This document shows, in pieces, positions 1 to 7,455 of a DNA stretch of 16,948 nt (its first letter is position 1; every line of letters begins with the position of its first letter). The stretch spans positions 1 through 16,948 of the forward strand of contig JAIFWM010000014.1 of NCBI GenBank assembly GCA_019661855.1, in the 5' to 3' direction. The notes under the pieces were generated by a model that was not told the DNA's origin, did not search any database, and worked only from the letters and a program-made list of their open reading frames with translations. A program made the translations under genes and the position numbers. This stretch comes from Candidatus Parcubacteria bacterium (GTDB lineage: Bacteria; Patescibacteriota; Minisyncoccia; Phycocordibacterales; SBAW01).

Positions 1-182
1 GGAGAGACGGCAAAACCGGCATGCTCATTCCACCGCTTAACGACGAAGCGCTCTACCGTGCACTTAAAAATATTGAGGCTGACCCCGAAGGTGCTCGCGT
101 GCGTGCCGCGGCTGCCAAACTTCATGTTGAGCAACATTTTGCTGCAGGTGTGACGGTAGATAGGCTCATCCAACTGCTATGA
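1..182 (+). CDS. Glycosyltransferase family 4, C-terminal fragment (5' end outside window)
   Basis: An open frame enters at the window edge (first full codon at base 3) and stops with TGA at 180-182. The first residues, RDGKTGMLIPPLND, match the conserved segment that follows the donor-binding site in GT4 GT-B enzymes (typically 'DGxTGxLVPPxD'). The rest is the usual C-terminal helix that crosses back to the N-terminal domain. The product would transfer a sugar from a nucleotide donor at the inner face of the membrane. Its stop overlaps the next start in an ATGA (179-182), so it heads or continues the coupled run. Only about 59 residues are visible, so donor and acceptor cannot be judged. Confidence 0.85.
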   Translation, partial: RDGKTGMLIPPLNDEALYRALKNIEADPEGARVRAAAAKLHVEQHFAAGVTVDRLIQLL

Positions 183-1036
183 GGGTTTTAATGATCACCG
201 GCGACAAAACCTTTGGCCCTGCTGCACCGCGCTATGAGCTGCAAAAGAGTGCTGTAGATGCGCTTGAGGTGGTGTACTGGGGGCGGGGAAGTTATTTTCC
301 CACTATTCCACCAGGACATTTTGATGTAGTTACCGTGCAAGATCCGTTTTGGCGCGGGTTTTTTGCCTGGGGTGTAGCTAAAAAATGTAAAACCAAATTT
401 AATGTGCAGGTACACACCGATCTTCATGCGCAGCCGCTCACGCGGCATCTCATGGCACAAGTGGTGTTGCGTCATGCAGATAGTGTGCGAGTAGTTTCAG
501 AAAAAATTAAAAGCCAAATAAAACATCCGAACGTTAAAGTGCTGCCGGTATATGTAGATCTAAATAAATTTAAAAACATTGTGCGCACTCCTGAAAAAAA
601 TCTCATTCTCTGGATAGGCAGATTCGAGGACGAAAAAGATCCATTGCTTGCACTCGAAGTAGCTAAGCAAATCCCTGAAGCAAAATTGATTATGTTAGGG
701 AAAGGGAGTTTGGAGGCAGAACTAAAGCAAAAAGGTGGGGCCGAATTTCCCGGCTGGCAGGATACTGCTCCTTATCTTGCTCGCGCTTCAGTAGTTTTGT
801 GTACGTCCAAACACGAGAGTTGGGGGGCCTCTATTGTAGAGGCCCTTGCTGCAGGTGTGCCAGTAGTAGCCCCCGATGTAGGCATTGCGAAAGAAGCGGG
901 TGCTGTAGTTGTACCTAGGTTTAACCTGGGTACAGCGGTTGGGCAGGTTTTAGCCGAGGGTACTCGAGGCACTTTAAAACTTTCTTTACCAACTGCAGAC
1001 GAATGGGTCAGGGCGTGGAGAGAGTCACTTATATGA
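179..1036 (+). CDS. Glycosyltransferase family 4 (compact GT-B)
   Basis: A 285-residue GT-B glycosyltransferase that would transfer a sugar from a nucleotide donor to a growing lipid-linked glycan on the cytoplasmic side. The C-terminal Rossmann half starts near residue 140 with LILWIGRFEDEKDP (147-154, with the basic residues that contact the donor phosphates). It ends with the GT4 signature around ESWGASIVEALAAGVPVV, giving E213 and E221 in E-x7-E spacing. The N-terminal acceptor half has a normal start (MRVLMITGDK) but is short, so the protein is smaller than the usual 350-400 residues while keeping all core motifs. The ATG lies in an ATGA overlap with the preceding stop and there is no Shine-Dalgarno site, so translation is probably coupled. 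Sugar specificity is unknown. Confidence 0.88.
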   Translation: MRVLMITGDKTFGPAAPRYELQKSAVDALEVVYWGRGSYFPTIPPGHFDVVTVQDPFWRGFFAWGVAKKCKTKFNVQVHTDLHAQPLTRHLMAQVVLRHADSVRVVSEKIKSQIKHPNVKVLPVYVDLNKFKNIVRTPEKNLILWIGRFEDEKDPLLALEVAKQIPEAKLIMLGKGSLEAELKQKGGAEFPGWQDTAPYLARASVVLCTSKHESWGASIVEALAAGVPVVAPDVGIAKEAGAVVVPRFNLGTAVGQVLAEGTRGTLKLSLPTADEWVRAWRESLI

Positions 1037-2049
1037 AACTTTTAATCTGCACGCAAATAGTCGACCAAAATGATCCTGTATTAGGTTTTTTCCACGAATG
1101 GCTTTTAGAATTTGCTAAGCATTGTGAGACGGTCACTGTTATTTGTTTGCAAGAGGGCAAGCATGTGCTGCCTGCCAATGTCACTGTTCATTCGCTTGGC
1201 AAAGAGCAGGGCGTTGGGCGTTTAGCGCGCGCATGGCGCGCGCTCAAACTTTTTAGCAGCTTGCGCAGCGAATATGACACCGTGTTTGTACATATGAACC
1301 CCGAGTACGCGCTTCTGGGTGGTTTGCTTTGGAGAGTGTGGGGCAAAACAATCGCGCTTTGGTATGTACACAAGAGTGTTAACTTGCGCCTGCGTTTGGC
1401 GGTGCTTCTCGTGAATCATGTGTTTACCGCATCGAAGGAAAGTTTTAGGCTTCACTCGCGCAAGGTACATGTGGTGGGGCACGGTATCAATCTTTCACTT
1501 TTTACTCCACACGGTGAACCAAATGGAGATTTGCGTATCGTTACGGTGGGGCGTATTTCGCCAACCAAGAGGCCAATGGATATCTTGCCTGCGCTCGATC
1601 TTCTTTTTGCTCGTGGCAGACAATTCACCTTCACTGTTGTGGGTGCGCCGGTCACCGCGCGCGATCAACTCTACGAACGTTCGTTTAAAGAAGAGATATC
1701 TAAGCGTCCGTATGTAACAGCAGTTACATTTGTAGGCAGCGTGCCCTACCGCGATATTCCGCAACTCTTTAATCAAGCGACCGTCAACATTAATTTAAGC
1801 GAAACAGGCAGTCTCGATAAAGCAGTCCTCGACGGTTTTGCTGCGGGTGTGCCTGCGGTTTCAAGCAATGTGGCGTTTAAAGAAATACTGCAGCCTCACG
1901 GGCTCTTTGTGCCCAACATCTCACCCTTGACCCTTGTTGAGGCAATAGAGAAGGCGGCTCAGGCTTCGGGTGTCCCGTTTAGAGGCTATGTGGCAGCACA
2001 CCACTCGCTCTCGGGGCTTATTCCTCGTATGCTAGAGATACTCAAATGA
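1033..2049 (+). CDS. Glycosyltransferase family 4
   Basis: A 338-residue GT-B enzyme of the GT4 family. The start at 1033 (MKLLICTQIV) is preferred to the in-frame ATG at 1003, because it forms an ATGA overlap with the upstream stop and gives the first beta-strand of the Rossmann fold at the N-terminus. Donor-site motifs are VGRISPTKRP (172-181, R174 and K179) and SETGSLDKAVLDGFAAG (256-272). In the latter, D267 sits where the second glutamate of E-x7-E usually lies and the loop is about two residues longer. A weak GGAG occurs at 1017-1020, too far upstream to decide the start. It is the third gene of the coupled run. Likely role: sugar addition in the same surface glycan; donor unknown. Confidence 0.87.
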   Translation: MKLLICTQIVDQNDPVLGFFHEWLLEFAKHCETVTVICLQEGKHVLPANVTVHSLGKEQGVGRLARAWRALKLFSSLRSEYDTVFVHMNPEYALLGGLLWRVWGKTIALWYVHKSVNLRLRLAVLLVNHVFTASKESFRLHSRKVHVVGHGINLSLFTPHGEPNGDLRIVTVGRISPTKRPMDILPALDLLFARGRQFTFTVVGAPVTARDQLYERSFKEEISKRPYVTAVTFVGSVPYRDIPQLFNQATVNINLSETGSLDKAVLDGFAAGVPAVSSNVAFKEILQPHGLFVPNISPLTLVEAIEKAAQASGVPFRGYVAAHHSLSGLIPRMLEILK

Positions 2050-2675
2050 ATTACCAACCACAGGTCTCGCTCGAGCATTACAGCGGGCAGGCATATAAGT
2101 TCCAAGACAGATGGAACTCTTATTTTCACCAACTCAAACTGGTGGAGAGTGTTAAACCGCAATCTGTTTTAGAGATAGGCGTAGGTTCAGGTGTGGTTGA
2201 AAGAGAGTTGCGCTCAAGGGGTTTTCAAGTCACCACGCTAGATATAGCAGAGGATCTTAAACCAAACATAGTAGGCTCGGTTACTTCAATGCCTGTAGGC
2301 GACAAACAATTTGATCTCACCCTTGCAGCCGAGATTTTAGAGCATATCAAGTTCGAAGATGTGCCCACAGCGCTTAAAGAAATAGTGCGTGTATCCAAGT
2401 CGCATGCAGTTATTTCCATTCCTCATCCTGGGTATGTGTTCTCTCAAGTTATTAAATTGCCGCTTTTGCCACGTATTGAGATATTTTTTCAAGTCCCATT
2501 CTTTTGGCAGACACATGTGTTTAACGGCGAACACTATTGGGAGTTGGGTAAAAAAGGTTTTGAAGTGAGCAAATTCCTCACCTTGACCCGCGAAGCAGGG
2601 TTGGAATTAGTTAAGATGCAAAAATTTGCTGATGACCCTGCTCATCGGTTTTTCCTTTTCAAAGTCCATGCCTAA
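2046..2675 (+). CDS. Class I SAM-dependent methyltransferase
   Basis: A 209-residue methyltransferase of the Methyltransf_11/23 type. Motif I is VLEIGVGSGV (41-50, the glycine-rich SAM loop). It is followed by the acidic TTLDIAEDLKP strand end that would bind the ribose, then FDLTLAAEILEHI, the conserved D/LxxxxxLEHI segment near the active site. The position between glycosyltransferases suggests methylation of a sugar on the glycan or of a lipid-linked intermediate, but a small-molecule substrate is equally possible. It starts in an ATGA overlap (2046-2049), and its stop overlaps the next ATG by eight bases (2668-2675). There is no signal peptide or membrane segment, so it should be cytosolic. 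Confidence 0.85.
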   Translation: MNYQPQVSLEHYSGQAYKFQDRWNSYFHQLKLVESVKPQSVLEIGVGSGVVERELRSRGFQVTTLDIAEDLKPNIVGSVTSMPVGDKQFDLTLAAEILEHIKFEDVPTALKEIVRVSKSHAVISIPHPGYVFSQVIKLPLLPRIEIFFQVPFFWQTHVFNGEHYWELGKKGFEVSKFLTLTREAGLELVKMQKFADDPAHRFFLFKVHA

Positions 2676-3591
2676 CTACAAAAAAAGCTCCTGGTACCGA
2701 GAACTGTGGTTTGCATATTATCGCATCATAGTGTTTCGTCGTGGCGGGTACTGGCATTACCTCGTCAATAAGTTTTTTATCAAACCCAAAATCCGTCATG
2801 TGACTCACCGACTCGATAATCCGGTCGGTGATTTTACCTATACGATCCATCTTCTCTGCTCACACCGAGATTTAGATATGTTGCTGTGGTCACTGGGGAG
2901 TTGGTATCAAGTAGTACCGCAGTCGGGCAAAGTCTATATTCACGAAGACGGGTCGTTTACCCATGCTGACCGTAAGCTCGTCGAACGATTACTCCCACAC
3001 GCAGAGGTAGTAGATTTTGATTGGGCGAGTGAGCGGCTTTCATTGTGGCTCAAAGCTGCTCCTTCGGCACTGCAACTTCGCCGTGACCATAAAAAACATA
3101 TCCTCATTGTTAAACTTATTGATCCGCAGTTTACGGATGAAAATTCGACCACACTAATCCTAGACACTGACATCCTGTGGTTTAAAGAACCTAAAGAGTT
3201 GCTCGTGGCACTGCATATGCAAAAGACAACGTTTCAATACGGTGGGCCCACCAACGAGGAGTCAACAAAATTTAAAGATGGCACTTCATTACGTGAAGAC
3301 CTGCGCTTACTTAACTCGGGTATCATTGCGTACCCGCGCTCACATTTTTTACTTAAAGACTTAGAGGCGTATGCATCCTCGGTGATTCAAGATTCAGCGC
3401 CGCACTTTATTGAGCAGTCTGGCTACGCTTGGATACTTGCACGTGGCGGGTCAGTAGATGTGTTGCCTAAGGAGACATATATCATTAAACCTTCTGTTAC
3501 CGAGAGTACAATTGCTAAGCACTACACGGGCCCGAGGCGTGAAGAGTTTTGGCTCGAGGGAGTGGCATTGCTAAAAGACAAAATTTTATGA
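2668..3591 (+). CDS. Putative GT-A fold glycosyltransferase (GT8-like, DTD motif)
   Basis: A 307-residue protein with features of a retaining GT-A transferase. LILDTDILWF contains a DxD motif (D166-T-D168) expected to bind the metal and nucleotide-sugar diphosphate, followed by LLNSGIIAYP (214-223), the NSG loop seen after the DxD in GT8 and related families. A basic stretch near residues 10-45 (RELWFAYYRIIVFRRGG) could hold it at the membrane. The start at 2668 is chosen because it overlaps the upstream stop in ATGCCTAA; the upstream in-frame ATG at 2626 would intrude deeper into the methyltransferase. The exact family is uncertain because the N-terminal half resembles nothing I can name. 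Confidence 0.7.
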   Translation: MPNYKKSSWYRELWFAYYRIIVFRRGGYWHYLVNKFFIKPKIRHVTHRLDNPVGDFTYTIHLLCSHRDLDMLLWSLGSWYQVVPQSGKVYIHEDGSFTHADRKLVERLLPHAEVVDFDWASERLSLWLKAAPSALQLRRDHKKHILIVKLIDPQFTDENSTTLILDTDILWFKEPKELLVALHMQKTTFQYGGPTNEESTKFKDGTSLREDLRLLNSGIIAYPRSHFLLKDLEAYASSVIQDSAPHFIEQSGYAWILARGGSVDVLPKETYIIKPSVTESTIAKHYTGPRREEFWLEGVALLKDKIL

Positions 3592-4304
3592 ATATTGCCT
3601 ATGTAGTAAATACTCGTATCCCAACAGAGAAAGCGCATGGTTATCAAATCATGCGTGTGTGTAGTGAGCTTGCCAAACTAGGACACAAGGTGACGCTCTA
3701 TGTCCCAACGCGCACCAACAAGATCGAAGGAGATCCTTTCGAGTACTACGGTTTAGAACCAAATTTTCATATTGAGCGGGTGCAAAGTTTTGATGCCATG
3801 CGTTATGTTAAATTCCTTGGCCCTACGGCGTTTTGGCTCACGAACTGGTCGTTCTTGCGTGCACTCACACTTCCGGCAGATTCAATAGTTTACACACGAG
3901 ACGCAGATGCGGTTGCGTACTTAAGTGGTCAGGGTTTCAAGTGTGTATACAATGCACACAACTGGGAGCCATCACGTACAGCTCGCGTACGCCCCGCGCT
4001 CGGTGCGGTGTGCAATAGCTATGGCACGGAACACGCACTTAAAGAGTCGCTCAACATTCCTACCATCGTTGCGCCTAACGCCACAGATCCCAATGCTTAT
4101 GTAGGACAAAAAGACGCGTTGCGTAAAGAATTACATCTTCCGCAAGGTCCTTTGGCACTCTATGCCGGACATGTCTATGGGTGGAAGGGAGTAAATACGT
4201 TAGTAGAGGCAGCACACCTAGTACCCGATGTGTGTTTGGTAGTTATAGGAGGCACGATGGAGAGCACGGCTTCAAATCTTCAATTCGCCACTCAAAATGT
4301 TTGA
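3588..4304 (+). pseudogene. Glycosyltransferase family 4, N-terminal part of an interrupted gene
   Basis: The start (MNIAYVVNTRIPTEKAHGYQ) in an ATGA overlap and the N-terminal domain are intact. So is the beginning of the donor domain, LYAGHVYGWKGVNTLVEAA, with the W-K-G donor motif, then VCLVVIGGT. After GGT the reading continues only 14 residues (MESTASNLQFATQNV) to a TGA at 4302. The rest of the donor site, FNSPLKMFEYMASG, appears in the next frame. Only about 43 bases lie between GGT and FEYMASG, where intact GT4s such as the one at 1033-2049 have about 60 codons. So roughly 45 codons of DNA are missing and the frame is changed; this is more than a one-base error. Alone, this 238-residue piece lacks the E-x7-E region and should be inactive. 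A chimeric assembly or strain mixture is an alternative. Confidence 0.75.
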
Positions 4305-4557
4305 GTACATGGCCTCGGGCAATCCTATTGTTGCTTCAGACTTGCCAGCCTTGCGCGAGATTTTGTCAGACGAGACAGCTGTCTTGGTTAAACCAAACGA
4401 TTCACAGTCTTTGGCAGATGGAATTAAACAAGCGTTGAGTGATAATTCCCGCGCGCAAAAAGCACTTCTTGAATCTCACAAATATACCTGGGATGCACAT
4501 GCAAAGAAAGTGTCTGATTTTATAAAGACAGTCTCCCCTTCGCCTAATCAAGGTTGA
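4297..4557 (+). pseudogene. Glycosyltransferase family 4, C-terminal part of the interrupted gene
   Basis: An 86-residue open frame beginning MFEYMASGNPIVASDLP, the standard C-terminal donor-binding core of GT4 enzymes, followed by ALREIL, TAVLVKPND and a helical tail. In the same frame upstream, FNSPLK immediately precedes the ATG, which is how full-length relatives read. The ATG is therefore an internal methionine of the ancestral protein and not a designed start. The ATG does overlap the stop of the N-terminal piece in ATGTTTGA (4297-4304), the same eight-base overlap geometry as the real junction at 2668-2675, so re-initiation could still produce this half. The stop codon lies inside a palindrome (4548-4564). 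Confidence 0.75.
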
Positions 4558-4564
4558 ACCTTGA
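4548..4564. repeat. Perfect palindrome over a stop codon
   Basis: TCAAGGTTGAACCTTGA is a perfect inverted repeat around base 4556. As RNA it would form a 7-bp stem with a TGA loop, the loop being the stop codon of the C-terminal GT4 fragment. It has no T-tract, so it is not a classic terminator. It resembles the next palindrome in sequence (GTTGAACCTTG against GTTCGACTTCG), suggesting two related units. Confidence 0.6.
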
Positions 4565-4568
4565 AGTT

Positions 4569-4591
4569 TGTTCGACTTCGTAAGTCGAACA
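4569..4591. repeat. Inverted repeat, 10-bp stem with 3-base loop
   Basis: The arms TGTTCGACTT and AAGTCGAACA surround the loop CGT. The nearest run of T starts about 15 bases downstream, so intrinsic termination would be weak. The repeat could stabilise the 3' end of the upstream mRNA or act as a protein-binding site. A promoter candidate for the next gene begins directly after it at 4592. Confidence 0.6.
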
Positions 4592-4621
4592 TTGACCAAA
4601 TCATAATTTTTGTGGTACAAA
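4592..4621 (+). promoter_or_regulatory. Sigma70-type promoter candidate for the gene at 4667
   Basis: A -35 candidate TTGACC (4592-4597) is followed after 18 bases by TACAAA (4616-4621), with the extended -10 TG at 4613-4614. This predicts a transcript start near 4628 and a leader of about 39 bases carrying the AGGAGG site. Confidence 0.45.
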
Positions 4622-4655
4622 GCAGGCGGAATTCGCTTTGTTGAAACGCTGCAAC

Positions 4656-4661
4656 AGGAGG
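4656..4661 (+). promoter_or_regulatory. Strong ribosome binding site (AGGAGG) fixing the start at 4667
   Basis: A full AGGAGG lies five bases before the ATG at 4667. It decides the start against an in-frame TTG at 4610. I see no comparable site before any other gene in the window. Confidence 0.8.
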
Positions 4662-4666
4662 ACATC

Positions 4667-5161
4667 ATGGCTGGCATTCTCAACATTTTTGCACGAGTAT
4701 GTAACATCGATGACGGGCTTTCTCATGAGGTGTGGAGGCTTGAACTCGAAGGAGGGTGGTCAATACTCTTTCCAACGCATGTGTCACATAAACTTTTTGA
4801 GAATGGCGACAAAGTACTACTTGATCTTGAAGAATGGAAGGAAAATAATATAGGTCATGGATATTTGTTTCGTAACAGTGCGCTGATCAATAAATTCTCC
4901 TTTGGCTCCTCCACACAAATTGAGAATCCAGAAACCGAAACTGTCTACAACGGCAAAAACTTCCAAATCATGATCGAAAGAGATGATCTTTTGACAATCG
5001 CGTCGAAGAAAGACAAACAAGTTGGTTTACAGGTGTTTACAAGTGATGACCCTGAAAGTTCTTCTATTGGTGCAGCGCCCTGGTTCGCCAACGCTATGAA
5101 GATAGGAGTTTCAGAGGAGAGACCAATCATTTGGTTCACGAAAGAGGGAAAAGAAGAATAA
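4667..5161 (+). CDS. Hypothetical protein, 164 residues
   Basis: I do not recognise this gene. The predicted protein (start MAGILNIFARVCNIDDGL) has no signal peptide or membrane segment, is rich in alternating hydrophobic and polar residues that suggest beta structure, and ends in an acidic and charged tail (WFTKEGKEE). No metal-binding cluster or nucleotide-binding loop is apparent. It stands alone between the end of the plus-strand glycan run and a bidirectional terminator, with its own promoter candidate and the only strong Shine-Dalgarno site here. Regulation and origin may therefore differ from its neighbours, for example a recently acquired or highly translated gene. A role in glycan synthesis cannot be assumed from position alone. 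Confidence 0.75.
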   Translation: MAGILNIFARVCNIDDGLSHEVWRLELEGGWSILFPTHVSHKLFENGDKVLLDLEEWKENNIGHGYLFRNSALINKFSFGSSTQIENPETETVYNGKNFQIMIERDDLLTIASKKDKQVGLQVFTSDDPESSSIGAAPWFANAMKIGVSEERPIIWFTKEGKEE

Positions 5162-5174
5162 AAAATCGCATAAA

Positions 5175-5216
5175 GACCTACGGAGTGGCTCACGCTCTGT
5201 GGGTCATTCTGTTTTT
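5175..5216. terminator. Bidirectional intrinsic terminator between convergent genes
   Basis: A 13-bp stem (5175-5187 with 5193-5205, including three G-U pairs) and a five-base loop are followed by ATTCTGTTTTT for the plus strand. On the minus strand the same stem is followed by TTTATGCGATTTTTT. It sits between the stop of the 4667 gene (5161) and the stop of the flippase (5215), so it can serve both. Confidence 0.65.
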
Positions 5217-6474
5217 ATCGCATCTGTTTGTACGCCCACCATAGAGTAAGGGCGCCAATCGCGTCGGCAATAAGTATTCCCCACACTGCGCCCATCAAAC
5301 CCCAAAGGGGGATCATGACAATCCACAAGAGTACGCGCGCGCCTTGCGAGACGGTGGTCGTGATATAGCGCAGGTTCACGTTGCCTTGGGCATAAAACAT
5401 AATCTCCACAATGTTTCGTGGTTGAAACACGAGGCCAAGTGCCAAGATTTGGCTCGCCAAAACTGCACCAATATACTGTGGAAAGAATATTTTAAACAAG
5501 TAGGGTGCTGCGGCAATATAGATGAGTCCCACGGCAACAGAGACAACGAAGATCTGCTTCATGCGCAGTGGTGCGGTCTGTTTCATCTCCTCAACCGTTT
5601 TGGTTGCGTATTTAGGGAATATAAGAGGATTAATGTTGTCTGAAAAGTTACGCAGCTCGCGAATAGGTGCAAGCGAGAAGGTATAGGTAGCAAGTGCTAC
5701 GGGACCTACAAATTGAAACAAAAGAAGTTGATCTAAGTTGCCAATAATCTGCGAAATTGTACCCATGACGCTTAAATGTTTGCCGTAGGTAACCGTCTCG
5801 GCAACGTGTGTAGGATCATCTTTGATATCAAATTTGCGCAGCGCATACCGGTAGCCCGACCAACTTGCGATGTAGTTAGATACAAAGTAAACAATGAGAA
5901 TAACGAGCACGTTTTTGGTCAAAAACAGTGCGAGTATGAGTGCGGCAATCGAGAGTGCGCTACGCGGCAAGTTCATGAGAAAGAGAGTTTGAAAATCTCC
6001 TTTCCCAATGAATATACTTTTTGAAAGTCCAAAGTTATTCATAAACGGCGTGGTGACTGCAATAAGTAAGAGGCCGCCGCCAAGCACCATATTCCCGTTC
6101 CAGAAGTACCATACCGATATCGCAAGGGCGATAGCAGCAGAGGGCAAACTCCAAAGAAAATTAATGCGTGCAATCCCGGGGATCACATTTTGTCTACCAA
6201 TAGCCATGGCGCGGCCTACGGCCCCGCCCATGCCGCCAAGCGAAAGTGCCCCAATTGTTCCTGCGAGCGCCAACACATATTTGTAGGTGCCAAAGGCTGT
6301 GGGGTCGAGGAGGTTGGCGAATGCCAAGGTAAGCAGCATTCCGGTACCAATACCAAAAATGCGCCCACCTAAAAGCCAAAAGTTGCCCTTCATGAGGTAG
6401 ATCATGTCGGTCTTGGTATATTGCTCGCTCCAACGCAGAAGTCTGTATAGTTTATGTCTTATTGCGGTTAGCAT
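5215..6474 (-). CDS. Wzx-type oligosaccharide flippase (MOP superfamily)
   Basis: About 419 residues with a dozen or more hydrophobic spans, typical in length and pattern of Wzx/RfbX polysaccharide flippases. These move undecaprenyl-diphosphate-linked oligosaccharides across the cytoplasmic membrane. The N-terminal region LMKGNFWLLGGRIFGIGTGM followed by ANLLDPTAFGTYKYVLALAG is the usual first-helix-pair signature of this family (AxxLxPxxFGxYxxxxA). The C-terminal span ends in WAYKQMR. The ATG at 6474 is used; an in-frame GTG at 6489 would add five residues and neither has a Shine-Dalgarno site. It is the last gene of the minus-strand set dehydrogenase, GT2, flippase, separated by 69 bases from the GT2. 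Substrate is not predictable from sequence. Confidence 0.88.
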   Translation of the reverse strand: MLTAIRHKLYRLLRWSEQYTKTDMIYLMKGNFWLLGGRIFGIGTGMLLTLAFANLLDPTAFGTYKYVLALAGTIGALSLGGMGGAVGRAMAIGRQNVIPGIARINFLWSLPSAAIALAISVWYFWNGNMVLGGGLLLIAVTTPFMNNFGLSKSIFIGKGDFQTLFLMNLPRSALSIAALILALFLTKNVLVILIVYFVSNYIASWSGYRYALRKFDIKDDPTHVAETVTYGKHLSVMGTISQIIGNLDQLLLFQFVGPVALATYTFSLAPIRELRNFSDNINPLIFPKYATKTVEEMKQTAPLRMKQIFVVSVAVGLIYIAAAPYLFKIFFPQYIGAVLASQILALGLVFQPRNIVEIMFYAQGNVNLRYITTTVSQGARVLLWIVMIPLWGLMGAVWGILIADAIGALTLWWAYKQMR

Positions 6475-6543
6475 TTGTTTAGCATACACGAAACACGCAG
6501 GTTTACTGCGCTCCTGAGTAGAACAGGTCTTCGCGTCACAAAG

Positions 6544-7455
6544 TTACCAAGGAAACATCGTGCGAAATGGGTTGCGCTTGTACATCACCAGCTTGGTACC
6601 CATGTTGAGATCTTTAAAGGCGAGTGACGTGTGTGAAAGTTTGTTAAAGAAGGGGAGTGCTGCCCACACGCGATCAGGAATATTGCGTAGTATTGGTTTA
6701 AACCATCTGCAGATTCGGTACAGCTCTGCATACATCAGCTGCGTTGTACTGCAGCGTGCCCGCATCTCTGCGCGCGCTTTTGCGTAGTAGGTATAAAACT
6801 CATCTTTGCGCGTCGATGACATAGCGCTTGGCAACTTGCGGTACGCGCCGAGTATTGTGTTTAAGTGATACAGCTTCGCTTCGAAAAAGAATTTTCGCCA
6901 CGTACCTGCATCAAACGCCCAAGGATATTCCTCGTCAAACTTGCTGCCTGTACGCTCCCAGAGCGAGCGACGCCAAAAGGTCGACTCATGTTGTATCGCC
7001 CAAGGGAAGCCAATAAGATGTTCGTAAAAGTCTTTGCGTACCGGGATCACGTTGGTCACAAAACCGTCTTTATTAATTAAGAGGCCAATGCCCGTCACCC
7101 ACTCAACTTCAGGAAATTGCATAAATACTTCTGCCACCGCAAAGAGTGACTTTGGCATCAACTTGTTTTTGTCATTCAAAGAGTAAAGGATCTCGCCAGT
7201 CGACTTTTCAAACCCGCGGTTAAACGCGTAGATTGGCGAGGTGCGCTTGCCAGGCCATTTTTCCAAGTAAGCGAGTTTATCTTTGTAACGAGAAATAATC
7301 TCAAAGCTCTCGTCAGTCGAGTCATCGTCTATAACAATGAGCTCTAGGTTTGGGTAGCCTTGGTTCAACACAGATTCAATAGACTCAGCAATATACCCTG
7401 CGCGATTAAAGCATTGGATAACTACCGAGATCTTAGGATATTTTTTTTCGTCCAT
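6544..7455 (-). CDS. Glycosyltransferase family 2 with altered DxD motif
   Basis: A 303-residue GT-A fold protein. The N-terminus KISVVIQCFNRAGYIAESI and LELIVIDDDSTDES (nucleotide-binding Asp pair near 43-45) are standard GT2. The position normally reading 'LNSDD' reads SLNDKNKL (92-99), so the second acidic residue of the metal motif is replaced by K96-N97. Downstream, STFWRRSLWERTG and WAFDAGTWRKFF match the usual acceptor-side segment with its catalytic-base region. It would add a sugar to the glycan exported by the adjacent flippase, if active. Its ATG overlaps the dehydrogenase stop as TAATG, which indicates translational coupling. Confidence 0.82.
   Translation of the reverse strand: MDEKKYPKISVVIQCFNRAGYIAESIESVLNQGYPNLELIVIDDDSTDESFEIISRYKDKLAYLEKWPGKRTSPIYAFNRGFEKSTGEILYSLNDKNKLMPKSLFAVAEVFMQFPEVEWVTGIGLLINKDGFVTNVIPVRKDFYEHLIGFPWAIQHESTFWRRSLWERTGSKFDEEYPWAFDAGTWRKFFFEAKLYHLNTILGAYRKLPSAMSSTRKDEFYTYYAKARAEMRARCSTTQLMYAELYRICRWFKPILRNIPDRVWAALPFFNKLSHTSLAFKDLNMGTKLVMYKRNPFRTMFPW

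Noticed and set aside
1003..1032. Earlier in-frame ATG for the second GT4
   Set aside because: The ATGA overlap at 1033 and the first beta-strand MKLLICT fit the family start better.
4181..4438. An 85-residue plus-strand frame spanning the break in the GT4
   Set aside because: It carries no glycosyltransferase motif and simply crosses the deletion in a third frame; it does not encode the missing segment.
4610..4666. TTG start that would lengthen the hypothetical protein by 19 residues
   Set aside because: The codon lies in the promoter region, and AGGAGG with correct spacing marks the ATG at 4667.
6496..6510. CGCAG-GTTTA-CTGCG hairpin between GT2 and flippase
   Set aside because: Five-base stem without T-tract inside a probable operon; too weak to call.
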